The notes beneath the pieces were generated by a model. The model saw nothing but the letters and a program-made list of their open reading frames with translations. It made no database searches and was not told the origin of the DNA. From NCBI GenBank assembly GCA_003229065.1, contig QIHJ01000361.1, positions 1 through 7,513 of the forward strand: a DNA stretch of 7,513 bases. The letters run 5' to 3'. Position 1 is the first letter of the stretch; each line of letters starts with the position of its first letter. This DNA comes from Candidatus Dadabacteria bacterium (GTDB lineage: Bacteria; Desulfobacterota_D; UBA1144; Nemesobacterales; UBA2774). The position numbers were made by a program, and so were the translations under genes. Shown here piece after piece: positions 1 through 6,863 of the stretch.

Positions 1-822
1 GATGAGACAGGAGTAGAAAACACCAGGGGTTATAGGAATCAGGGAGCGGGGGCAGAAGAACCGGCTGTATCGGACAGTATTCTGGAGAATATCCCAAACA
101 CTATTGTCGATACCGAACCTGATTTAGAACAGGACGCGCCGGATGCCTATGGGGACGGACCGGAGCACGAAGTGCGATCGGGGGGTATAAAATCAAGAGG
201 GCAGAGGCGAGCGCTTCACAGTGATGCCTATGGGGACGGACCGGAGCACGAAGTGCGATCGGGGGGTATAAAATTAGAGCGAACGTTTCACGCCGAACTT
301 GAATCCCATGCGCCCGACCCGGTTTTATATTCTGAATCCAATGTCCTCCAAAGCGCAACTAATCTACCGGGAGTGCATGATTCTAAGGAGGATTCGGAAT
401 CTTACAGCATAGCGGGGCTTAAGCCCAGAGCGGTCGCGTTTTTAATCGATCTTGTGATCGTAGGCCTGATAGCTTATCTCACGATAAGAGCCGGTTTCTT
501 TATTATAGGTGATACGGCTATTAAGCCGGGAGAGCTCAGTAGAGTGTTTTTGCCTATATATGCGCTCCTCTTTTTCCTGGCCTCTACATACTTTGTATTC
601 CTTCACTACTATGCGGGAAGGACGCTCGGGAAAATGGCGGTCGGTATAAGAATAATAAGCTCAGAGGGAAGGGAGGTTGGGCTCTGGGAGTCTTTTATGA
701 GGTGGGTAGGGTACTATATATCGGCTGTTTTTTTATTCGCCGGATTCATCTGGTCGGTATTCGATCAGGACTCTCAAGCATGGCACGATAAGATTGCAGG
801 AACTTACGTAGTAATAGGATAA
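1..822 (+). CDS. RDD-family integral membrane protein, 5' end outside the window
   Basis: The frame is open from base 1 to the TAA at 820-822, giving 273 visible residues with no in-frame ATG before the repeats, so the true start is probably upstream. A GTG at 172 is preceded by GGAG six bases earlier, but both lie inside a repeat copy, so I do not trust that start. Visible residues 1-135 are acidic, Gly/Pro-rich and probably disordered. The RDD domain spans about 137-273: the Arg and Asp of RAVAFLID in membrane segment 1 (about 144-169), segment 2 (about 183-204), the signature GRTLGKM at 206-212, segment 3 (about 233-253), and the C-terminal WHDKIAGT at 261-268. RDD proteins are inner-membrane proteins of mostly unknown role; a few are linked to ion or Na+/H+ transport. 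gshA follows after one base, suggesting co-transcription. The family call is firm; the function is unknown. Confidence 0.88.
   Translation, partial: DETGVENTRGYRNQGAGAEEPAVSDSILENIPNTIVDTEPDLEQDAPDAYGDGPEHEVRSGGIKSRGQRRALHSDAYGDGPEHEVRSGGIKLERTFHAELESHAPDPVLYSESNVLQSATNLPGVHDSKEDSESYSIAGLKPRAVAFLIDLVIVGLIAYLTIRAGFFIIGDTAIKPGELSRVFLPIYALLFFLASTYFVFLHYYAGRTLGKMAVGIRIISSEGREVGLWESFMRWVGYYISAVFLFAGFIWSVFDQDSQAWHDKIAGTYVVIG
142..193 (+). repeat. 52-base repeat, copy 1, inside the RDD gene
   Basis: This copy is identical over 52 bases to 223-274. It encodes DAYGDGPEHEVRSGGIK in the RDD frame. Each copy holds a short hairpin, GCAC-GAA-GTGC (165-175 here), whose flanks can extend pairing imperfectly (CCG with CGG). 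The copies are separated by 29 bases that are not found before copy 1. It resembles a REP-type or other interspersed palindromic element that entered a gene, but the family is not identified. Confidence 0.9.
223..274 (+). repeat. 52-base repeat, copy 2, inside the RDD gene
   Basis: This is an exact second copy of 142-193, offset by 81 bases (27 codons), so the RDD reading frame is preserved. The hairpin is at 246-256. Sequence identity ends at base 274, where the two copies diverge (C after copy 1, T after copy 2). Exact identity at synonymous positions implies recent duplication or recent insertion of the pair rather than conserved protein repeats. Confidence 0.9.
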
Positions 823-823
823 G

Positions 824-2092
824 ATGCATATGAAACCACTCGATGTTTTAAATAAAAGAATCAGCGAAAAGCGCCGGGAGCTTGAGTCCTGGGTTACGGC
901 GCAGACCGAGAAGGTGCTCGTACCACTCTACACCTCTGTAGATTTGAGGGTATCTGATTACAAGATCGCCCCTGTGGATACTAACGTATTCCCGGCGGGG
1001 TTTAATAACCTGTCTCAGAAATTCAGAGACCACACCTCAGAGCTCTTTAAGGATTATATCGTAAGGAAATATCCCAAAGCAAGGCGGATACTCATCATAC
1101 CCGAGCTCAATACCAGAAACCAGTATTACTGGGAGAACATTTCCGTTCTCAAGTCGATTTTAGAAAAAGTGGACTACAAAGTGCAAGTGGGAATAGTGAG
1201 CGACGATTTCTATCACGATGAGATGAGCTTTAAAGCCCTGGACGGTAAAGAGGTACTTGTCTACAAAGTTATAAAAGACGGACACCGTGTAGTGACTACG
1301 GCCGGCGATCCCGATCTAATATTAATAAATAACGATTTCTCGGATAAATGCCCAAAGACTCTAAGGGATATAATTCAGCCGGTTGAGCCCCCGGTCGAGA
1401 TCGGCTGGCACACAAGAAAAAAGAGCCTTCATTTTGAATACTACAACAAACTTGCCGGGGAAATTACGGCTATCCTGGACATCGATCCTAGTGTCATATC
1501 CATCAAGACCGTTCATGAAGAGGGGGTAAACTTTGACAGCCCCGATGACCGCGCGCGCGCGGCTACGTGCGTTGAGTCAATCTTAGACGAGCTTTCGGAG
1601 GAATACAGGCGGAGAGGAATCGATTACGATCCGTATCTTTTTCTTAAGAGCAATTCGGGAACTTACGGCATGGCTGTTATGAATGTTGCGGACGGGGAGA
1701 GCGTAAGAGCGCTTAACTCCGAGGGCAGAAAACGTATGAGGGTGAGTAAGGGCGGAAAGCCTGTAAGGGATATAGTGATTCAGGAGGGTATACCCACCTC
1801 GCTCGAGCTAAGCTCGGGCGCCTCTGCCGAGCCTGTGATCTATCTTGTGGAAGCGCAGGCGGTCGGAGGGTTCCTGAGACTCAATCAATCAAAGAACGTA
1901 CTTGAAAACTTAAATACGCGAGGGATGGAATTTTCTGATATGTATTCGGCGGATGATCCCTCGGCAAGTGAAAACGGGGGCGTCTTGATTACCCCTGCCT
2001 ACGAATTGGTTGCTTCTGTGGCGAGTATAGCCGCAGGCTATGAAATAGAAAAGATCCTAAAAGAAGGCGGCTGTAAGGAAGAAGTTTCATAA
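824..2092 (+). CDS. gshA: Glutamate-cysteine ligase, Acidithiobacillus/proteobacterial type
   Basis: This 422-residue cytosolic enzyme should join L-glutamate and L-cysteine using ATP, the first and usually rate-limiting step of glutathione synthesis. It matches the small GshA family first described from Acidithiobacillus (PF08886 type), not E. coli GshA. Family-like blocks are YKIAPVDTNVFPAGFNNL at 46-63, a PELNTRNQYYWENI block near 93-106, the glycine-rich KSNSGTYGMAVM at 275-286, EPVIYLVEAQAVGGFLRLN at 336-354 and ENLN at 361-364. The length fits the family. The first ATG (824) lies one base after the RDD stop; ATG 830 in the same frame is an alternative start. No strong ribosome binding site is seen, so translation may be coupled to the RDD gene. 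gshB is not in the window. The family's glycine-rich block is, from memory, usually K-A-D-x-G-T; here it is K-S-N-S-G-T. Confidence 0.9.
   Translation: MHMKPLDVLNKRISEKRRELESWVTAQTEKVLVPLYTSVDLRVSDYKIAPVDTNVFPAGFNNLSQKFRDHTSELFKDYIVRKYPKARRILIIPELNTRNQYYWENISVLKSILEKVDYKVQVGIVSDDFYHDEMSFKALDGKEVLVYKVIKDGHRVVTTAGDPDLILINNDFSDKCPKTLRDIIQPVEPPVEIGWHTRKKSLHFEYYNKLAGEITAILDIDPSVISIKTVHEEGVNFDSPDDRARAATCVESILDELSEEYRRRGIDYDPYLFLKSNSGTYGMAVMNVADGESVRALNSEGRKRMRVSKGGKPVRDIVIQEGIPTSLELSSGASAEPVIYLVEAQAVGGFLRLNQSKNVLENLNTRGMEFSDMYSADDPSASENGGVLITPAYELVASVASIAAGYEIEKILKEGGCKEEVS
1549..1562. other. Alternating CG palindrome inside gshA
   Basis: CCGCGCGCGCGCGG is a perfect 14-base palindrome with twelve alternating C/G bases, encoding part of Asp-Arg-Ala-Arg-Ala-Ala. 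Such tracts can form Z-DNA in vitro. Here it is most simply explained by the codons of an Arg/Ala-rich helix. Confidence 0.5.
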
Positions 2093-2136
2093 CAAACTCC
2101 CGGAGCATCTGCGCATTTCCGGAATCCCTCTTCTAC

Positions 2137-2217
2137 ATGCCACCCATAGCCTTGGCGAAGGGTGGTCATCCCGAACCATGTCCCGTACTCAATACGGATT
2201 CAAATCAGGATCTCATC
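2137..2217. repeat. Compound inverted-repeat region, possibly a decayed interspersed palindromic element
   Basis: Two adjacent hairpins can be drawn. The first pairs CCACCC (2140-2145) with GGGTGG (2160-2165), extended by ATG/CAT across one bulged base. The second has an outer pairing of ATCCCGA (2168-2174) with TCAGGAT (2205-2211), one mismatch, around an inner stem CCGTA (2183-2187)/TACGG (2193-2197) with a five-base loop. The GTCATCCCGA ... TCAGGATCTCATC pattern resembles interspersed palindromes common in some bacterial genomes, here altered by an internal insertion. That assignment is from memory and needs genome copies to confirm it. Confidence 0.4.
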
Positions 2218-2435
2218 TTTTGCATTTGCCTTTTTTCATCTCCTTCCCCCTGCGCGAGGAACAGGTCTACATTCATCAAGGCCTCTCATAAGTAATTAAA
2301 TTTTAGGAATCAGTATTAGAACCCAAAATAATTAAAGGCGGGGGGATAATAGAAACTTTCGACGACACCGGCATGCCTATACCCTTTCGGAACGTTGGGA
2401 GCTATTAAGCTATCTTTAAGGAAAAAACTTTCATA

Positions 2436-2457
2436 AACCCCTCCGAGGTAGAGGGTT
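2436..2457 (-). terminator. Possible terminator after clc
   Basis: Read on the minus strand, AACCCTC and GAGGGGTT pair (7 base pairs, one bulged base) around a seven-base loop, about 28 bases past the clc stop. A T-run follows, but only after a gap of several bases (GTTTATGAAAGTTTTTT), so termination strength is doubtful. Confidence 0.35.
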
Positions 2458-2484
2458 GGCAATAGCGGCAAAGTTTTTTATATA

Positions 2485-3856
2485 CTACAAGTACTCAAGC
2501 GGCTTTTTGTTTTCATCGACTTCTTTAGCCTTAGCAAGGTCCAGTGTGCGTTTTAACAGCACGGTATAAATCGGCTTTCCGCCCAGCCCCTGCGCTACTA
2601 TCGATGCAGTCATACAGGTAATTATAAGCGGAAGAATCAGCCAGTAATTCCCGGTCATTTCAATCGTCAGCACGATGCCCGTAAGAGGGGCCCGTACGGT
2701 CGCGCAAAAGAGAGCGGCCATGCCGGCTACGGCGAATATTTCAGGGCGCACCACCATTTCAGGCAGGAGAAAATGAGCGAAGTTCCCAAACCACATTCCG
2801 AAAAGCGTGCCCAGGGCAAGCATAGGGGCAAATATGCCGCCTGTTGCGCCCGAGCCGTAGCTTATCATAGTGGTCCCGAAACGCACTACGAAGAGTAACA
2901 GCAGTATCATCACCGGTATTGAGCCGGAAATCGCCTTGGGTATGACTATGTAACCGCCGCCTATCGTGTCGGGGAAAAGAAATACCAGCGCACCGATCAA
3001 TCCGCCTACTAATAGTCCCGTATATGTGTAAAGCCTTCCGGTAAGATTTGTGAAAAAGTTAAGCGTCCATACAAGCAGTCTATTGAAAATAAAGCCGAAT
3101 ATGCCGAATATGAAACCGAATATTACAAAGAGCCAGAGTGCTTTAAGCGGGGGCGCGGTCAGCATGGACATATTTATATCGGGCTGCTGACCCATTAAGA
3201 TACGAAGTACTATATCCGCCGAGGCGCAGGCTATGAGAACGGCCTGAACCGACAGGAAGTTATATTTAAACTCGGGGCGCATCTCCTCGAATACGAAAAG
3301 AATGCCGGCAAGGGGGGCGTTAAAAGCTGCGGCTAATCCACCACCGGCCCCTGCTGCTATGAGCGTGTGCGTGTCGTCCTTACCTAATTTGGTAAAGGTT
3401 TCCGCCCATCTGAATCGTAGGGCCTTCACGGCCCATAACCATGCCGCTCCCGAGCGACAATAGGCCAGCAACGAACTTTACCGGGAGCACCCTTTTCCAT
3501 CTGACGGGTCTCAGATCGTCGAGCGCGCCTTCCATCTCCTGCACACCGCTCCCGCCCGTCTCAGGCGCAATCTTGCGGACCAGGAGCAAGGCAAGGAACA
3601 CCATAACCGCCGAAATCACTATTGAAGCGATAATCGGCAAAGCTGTGAATCCTGAAAGAAGGCCCATTAGCGCGTCTTTCAGATCGGCAAACCAGGCCAG
3701 GGCAATTTGAAAGACAGCTCCCGCAAAGCCAGTCAGGGCCCCTACCAGCATGGCCCAGAGCATGATCGGGCTGTTCCGTTTCTCGGTATCCAGGAACCTT
3801 CTGACCACCTTGCCTACTCCAGAGGATTCACCCGGTTTTTTTGAGTGGGATTCCAT
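2485..3856 (-). pseudogene. clcA: ClC-type chloride/proton antiporter gene, frameshifted
   Basis: Two overlapping frames together match an almost complete ClC exchanger like E. coli ClcA. The first (ATG 3856, stop 3380-3382) carries GSGVQEMEGAL (residues 102-112) and GREGP (142-146) with the gating Glu144. The second frame, with no real start of its own, resumes near base 3396 and carries NAPLAGILFVFEEMRPEF with the proton-path glutamate, GATGGIFAPMLALGT, RAPLTGI and GGKPIYTVLL with the pore tyrosine. No upstream or downstream cytoplasmic domain is attached. Compared from memory with E. coli ClcA, only 28 bases lie between the GGN and HTL codons where about 51 are expected. A deletion of about 23 bases in helix F therefore fits better than a single missed base, and it would remove a pore segment. 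If real, the gene is dead or yields a short fragment; an assembly error is the alternative. Confidence 0.85.
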
Positions 3857-3862
3857 CCATCG

Positions 3863-3867
3863 CTCCT
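3863..3867 (-). promoter_or_regulatory. Ribosome binding site of clc
   Basis: AGGAG on the minus strand lies six bases before the ATG at 3856. This favours that start over the out-of-frame ATG at 3860. Confidence 0.75.
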
Positions 3868-3946
3868 ATTTAATTAAGCTGCAGCCGACAATTTGTATAC
3901 TCTATAAGAATATACTCAGAATCCGATGTACGATGTTAGTATTATC

Positions 3947-3975
3947 TTTATAATCTATAATCCCCTCAATATCAA
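3947..3975 (-). promoter_or_regulatory. Sigma-70-type promoter for clc
   Basis: On the minus strand, TTGATA (3970-3975) and TATAAA (3947-3952) are separated by exactly 17 bases, close to the housekeeping consensus. Transcription would begin near 3940, giving a leader of about 85 bases before the clc ATG. The -35 box lies just past the stop of the upstream reductase gene, so clc probably has its own transcript. Confidence 0.6.
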
Positions 3976-3989
3976 TAAAGAGAAAGGAA

Positions 3990-4952
3990 TTATATGATCT
4001 GAGCTCGGTTGTGCGGGGCGGATAAATCTATCAACGGCCCCTTAGCTACTATGCCCGAGGGGTTTATTGATCTGTGGCTTTTAAAATAATGCTCTTTTAT
4101 GTGTGTGAAATTCACCGTATCTTCTACACCCGGAACCTGGTACAGATCGCGGAGATAGTGGGACAGGTTTGGATAGTCTTTTATATGACGGAGGTTGCAT
4201 TTAAAGTGTGTGTGATATACGGGATCACACCTTAGAAGAGTGGTAAAAAGCCGCCAGTCGGCCTCGGTCAGCCTTCCGCCAATAAGGTATCTTTTCTCTG
4301 AAAGCCTTTCATCCAGTGCGTCCAGGGTATTGAATAATGCGTGAATCGCCTCCTCGTAAGCCTCCTGTGTGGTTGCGAAGCCGCACCTATATACGCCGTT
4401 ATTTACGTTTTTGTATACAAGATCGTTAATCTCGTCTATTTCATTCCTGAGCTCCTTGGGATAGAAGTCCCGCTCGGAATCCCCGAATTCGTTAAATTCC
4501 GAGTTTAGCATACGGATAATTTCCGAGGACTCGTTATTTACGATTTTTTCGTTTCGTTTGTCCCATAATACCGGCACCGTTACCCTGCCGGTGTAATTCG
4601 GCTCGGCCGCCGTGTATATCTGATGAAGATAACGTGCGCCTTTTATAGGGTCGGGTATAGAACCCGGGTAGTCCGAGAATTCCCACCCATTATCGCCCAT
4701 GAGCGGATCAACTATTGAGAGGGAAATTACGTCTTCAAGCTTCTTAAGCTTTCTGAAAATCAGAGTCCTGTGCGCCCAGGGACACGCATAACTTACGTAC
4801 AGGTGGTAACGTCCGGGCTCGGCCTTAAACCCCGATGATCCGTCCGCTGTGACATAGTCTCTGAACATAGCCTTTTCCCTTACAAAACGCCCGCCTGAGG
4901 ACTTTGTATCGTACCACTTATCCTGCCATTTACCGTTAACCAGTAGACCCAT
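3990..4952 (-). CDS. yqjG: Glutathionyl-hydroquinone reductase (Xi-class glutathione transferase)
   Basis: This 320-residue cytosolic enzyme should reduce glutathionyl-hydroquinones to hydroquinones, releasing glutathione disulfide (EC 1.8.5.7 type), which recycles quinones that have reacted with glutathione. Diagnostic features are the thioredoxin-fold motif YACPWAHR with catalytic Cys57, the cis-proline block VTVPVLWD (124-131), the glutathione-binding NNESSEIIRMLN (139-150), an all-helical C-terminal domain with YLIGGRLTEADWRLF (222-236), and the Xi-class tail HIKEHYFKSH plus INPSGIVAKGP (284-306). The length is typical (E. coli YqjG is about 328). It starts at ATG 4952, 14 bases after the stop of the PPOX-fold gene, with only a weak, distant AGGA before it, so it is probably co-transcribed. 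gshA in the same window supplies the first step towards its co-substrate. The family is firm; the physiological quinone is unknown. Confidence 0.93.
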   Translation of the reverse strand: MGLLVNGKWQDKWYDTKSSGGRFVREKAMFRDYVTADGSSGFKAEPGRYHLYVSYACPWAHRTLIFRKLKKLEDVISLSIVDPLMGDNGWEFSDYPGSIPDPIKGARYLHQIYTAAEPNYTGRVTVPVLWDKRNEKIVNNESSEIIRMLNSEFNEFGDSERDFYPKELRNEIDEINDLVYKNVNNGVYRCGFATTQEAYEEAIHALFNTLDALDERLSEKRYLIGGRLTEADWRLFTTLLRCDPVYHTHFKCNLRHIKDYPNLSHYLRDLYQVPGVEDTVNFTHIKEHYFKSHRSINPSGIVAKGPLIDLSAPHNRAQII

Positions 4953-4966
4953 ATTTCAGTATGATC

Positions 4967-5395
4967 CTAGTAGTCCGTGACATTTTTATACGCCAGGACT
5001 TTCGTGGGCGAGATCCTCACAGTTAGCTCTCCCTTTGTGGAATTACGCTTGCCAAATTCCTCCGCCCGTTCTTCTCCCATATATCTTGCGCCGATTCGTG
5101 TGGCCCAGTGAAGGCACTCTCCCCGGTCGTCTGAAATCTCTGCCGTCCCCTCTATGGTGACGAAAGAGTAGGGGGGCGTTTGATCGTCCACACTGATAGA
5201 TACCCTCGGGTCTCTCTGTATATTATTGGCTTTTACAGAGTTATCAGCGGTGTTGAAAACAACTTTGTCCCCATCGAGCACAAACCAAATTGGAACAACA
5301 TGAGGGCGTCCGTCATCTCGTACGGTAGCGAGCTTCCCTGTTTTTGTTTCCCCGAGTAGAAACTCGGTATATTCTTCTTTGGTCATTTCCTTCAT
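4967..5395 (-). CDS. PPOX-fold flavin- or F420-binding oxidoreductase
   Basis: This 142-residue protein belongs to the pyridoxamine 5'-phosphate oxidase-like split beta-barrel group and looks closest to the small Rv1155-type, F420-class proteins. Visible blocks are KLATVRDDGRPHVVPIWFVL (21-40), the barrel strand plus cofactor-side SVKANNIQRDPRVSISVDD (53-71), VTIEGTAEI (79-87), RYMGEERAEEF (104-114) and the closing strand RISPTKVLAYK (128-138). Members bind FMN, F420 or haem, and the sequence alone does not settle which or what is reduced. The start at ATG 5395 has a GGGAAG-like binding site five bases upstream; an in-frame ATG three codons later is less well placed. The gene lies between argH (71-base gap) and the glutathionyl-hydroquinone reductase (14-base gap), so a quinone or redox link with the latter is a reasonable inference. 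Confidence 0.85.
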   Translation of the reverse strand: MKEMTKEEYTEFLLGETKTGKLATVRDDGRPHVVPIWFVLDGDKVVFNTADNSVKANNIQRDPRVSISVDDQTPPYSFVTIEGTAEISDDRGECLHWATRIGARYMGEERAEEFGKRNSTKGELTVRISPTKVLAYKNVTDY

Positions 5396-5466
5396 AATCG
5401 CTTCCCTTTAATTGACTTCGGCGGGTCTTAACCCTCTGATATTCTTAGTATTTTATAATTAACCTC

Positions 5467-6849
5467 TTACCAGCCCTCTATCTCTTTTTTCGCTTTCACT
5501 ATCATACTAATGACGTTTTCTCTGGCCGTGCCCCCGTAAGACTTCCTGCTCTCGATAGAGCCCTCAAGTGTAATGTACTCGAACAAATCCTCTGTAAACT
5601 CCTTTGAGAACATCTGGTACTCCGATATGTGAAGGTTCAGAAGCTCCCTTCCTTTCTCCTCGGCGTAACTCACTACCTTGCCCGTGATTTCGTGAGACTG
5701 CCTGAAGGGCACTCCTTTCCGTGTCAGATAGTCCGCAACATCGGTCGCTGTAATGAACCCTTCGTCGAGCGCTTTTTTCATATTGCCGTGCTTAAACTCT
5801 ATATTACCCATCATCTCAAGAAGCACTTCGAGTGAGGCTTTTATGGTGTCCACGGTGTCGAACATAGGCTCTTTATCTTCCTGCATGTCCCTGTTGTATG
5901 AAAACGGAAGCCCTTTCATCACTGTCAGAATAGCCATAAGGCTCCCGTACACGCGCCCTGTTTTGCCCCTTATAAGCTCCGCCATGTCGGGGTTTCTCTT
6001 CTGTGGCATAATGCTCGAGCCGGTCGTAAATTCGTCTCCCAGGTCCGCAAAATCAAACTCCTTTGTGCTCCAGAGCACAAGCTCCTCGGATATGCGGCTC
6101 AGGTGGTTCATAAGTGTTGAGGACACGGAAATGAACTCCACTATAAAGTCCCTGTCGCTTACGGTGTCCACGCTGTTCTGCGTAATTTTCGGAAACTCTA
6201 GAGTGCGTGCAACGTACTCCCTGTCTATCGGAAAAGTCGTACCCGCCCCTGCTCCCGCGCCAAGGGGCATCACATTTACACGGTCCAGACAGTCCAGATA
6301 GCGCTCCCTGTCTCTTTTTAGCATCTCGTAAAGCGCCAACAGGTGATGGGACAGCAGTATGGGCTGACCCCTTTGAAGGTGAGTGTAGAGCGGTATCATA
6401 GCGTCAATATTTTCCTCGGCCTGATAGGTTAAACACTCGGCCAGTGCTTTTAATAGGGCGAGTATATCGTTTATCTCGTTTCTCAGATACAGGCGCATAT
6501 CGAGCGAAACCTGGTCGTTTCTGCTTCTAGCCGTATGGATTTTTCCGCCGACTTCGCCAATTTTTTCTATAAGGCGCTTTTCGATATTAAGATGTATATC
6601 CTCGAACTCTTCCCTGAACGGGAACTTCCCGGACTCTATCTCTTTACGGATGCTGCCGAGACCTTTCACAATTTTATCAGCTTCCTTTTGCTCGATGATC
6701 CCTGTCTCGGCGAGCATTTCGGCGTGAGCGACGCTCCCCTCTATATCTTCTCTGTAGAGTCTCTTGTCAAAATCTATTGAGGCCGAAAAGCTCTCTGCGA
6801 CTTTATGCGTATTTTTTTTGAAACGTCCTGCCCAAGGTTTCTTAATCAA
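5467..6849 (-). CDS. argH: Argininosuccinate lyase
   Basis: This 460-residue cytosolic homotetrameric enzyme of the fumarase/aspartase superfamily cleaves argininosuccinate to arginine and fumarate, the last step of arginine synthesis. Key blocks are WAGRF at 6-10, HTARSRNDQ at 105-113, YTHLQRGQP at 155-163 with the conserved His157, LGAGAGAGTTFPIDRE at 196-211, SDRDF at 231-235, and the family signature GSSIMPQKRNP at 277-287 with the catalytic serine on the mobile loop. The length is normal. The start is TTG (6847-6849): AGGAG precedes it by seven bases, and an in-frame TAA lies about ten codons upstream with no ATG between. The THLQ motif usually continues R-A-Q-P; here it is R-G-Q-P, probably harmless. 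argG is not adjacent in this window. A 137-base gap upstream leaves room for its own promoter, but none is convincing. Confidence 0.97.
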   Translation of the reverse strand: MIKKPWAGRFKKNTHKVAESFSASIDFDKRLYREDIEGSVAHAEMLAETGIIEQKEADKIVKGLGSIRKEIESGKFPFREEFEDIHLNIEKRLIEKIGEVGGKIHTARSRNDQVSLDMRLYLRNEINDILALLKALAECLTYQAEENIDAMIPLYTHLQRGQPILLSHHLLALYEMLKRDRERYLDCLDRVNVMPLGAGAGAGTTFPIDREYVARTLEFPKITQNSVDTVSDRDFIVEFISVSSTLMNHLSRISEELVLWSTKEFDFADLGDEFTTGSSIMPQKRNPDMAELIRGKTGRVYGSLMAILTVMKGLPFSYNRDMQEDKEPMFDTVDTIKASLEVLLEMMGNIEFKHGNMKKALDEGFITATDVADYLTRKGVPFRQSHEITGKVVSYAEEKGRELLNLHISEYQMFSKEFTEDLFEYITLEGSIESRKSYGGTARENVISMIVKAKKEIEGW

Positions 6850-6863
6850 TCTCTCTCTCCTGA
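6847..6863 (-). promoter_or_regulatory. Ribosome binding site and TTG start of argH
   Basis: On the minus strand AGGAG is followed by seven bases (AGAGAGA) and then TTG. No ATG or GTG occurs between the in-frame upstream stop and this codon, so TTG is the only well-supported start. Confidence 0.8.

Larger units (their letters stand above)
2093..2484. other. Gene-free gap between convergent gshA and clc
   Basis: These 392 bases separate two converging genes. I find no long frame and no recognisable protein fragment. On the minus strand, short frames after AGGAG-like sequences stop within about 20 codons. The gap holds a weak inverted repeat just after gshA (CCGGA at 2100-2104 with TCCGG at 2118-2122, no T-run after it), a compound palindromic region (2137-2217), an AT-rich stretch around 2285-2335 with a G-run, and a hairpin near the clc end (2436-2457). 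Confidence 0.6.

Noticed and set aside
142..274. CRISPR-like repeat-spacer-repeat
   Set aside because: Only two 52-base units with one 29-base interval, inside an open coding frame, no cas genes and no further units.
101..358. 85-codon minus-strand frame across the RDD N-terminal region
   Set aside because: It is the antisense of the repeats and shows the same duplication; no family features, and the plus-strand frame continues into a firm RDD domain.
3380..3400. Programmed ribosomal frameshift in clc
   Set aside because: No classic slippery heptamer at the junction, and shifting frame would still leave helix F about eight residues short.
3441..3710. Plus-strand frame opposite the clc 5' region
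   Set aside because: Antisense shadow of strongly conserved ClC coding sequence; composition and lack of motifs argue against a gene.
5423..5434. GGGT-CTTA-ACCC hairpin between argH and the PPOX gene as a terminator
   Set aside because: Only four base pairs and no T-run on the minus strand; the genes may be co-transcribed.
5753..6301. 182-codon plus-strand frame opposite argH
   Set aside because: Antisense to a fully supported argH; Ser-rich low-information translation, no binding site or family match.
6207..6780. Short plus-strand frames opposite the N-terminal half of argH
   Set aside because: Shadows of argH codons with no independent support.
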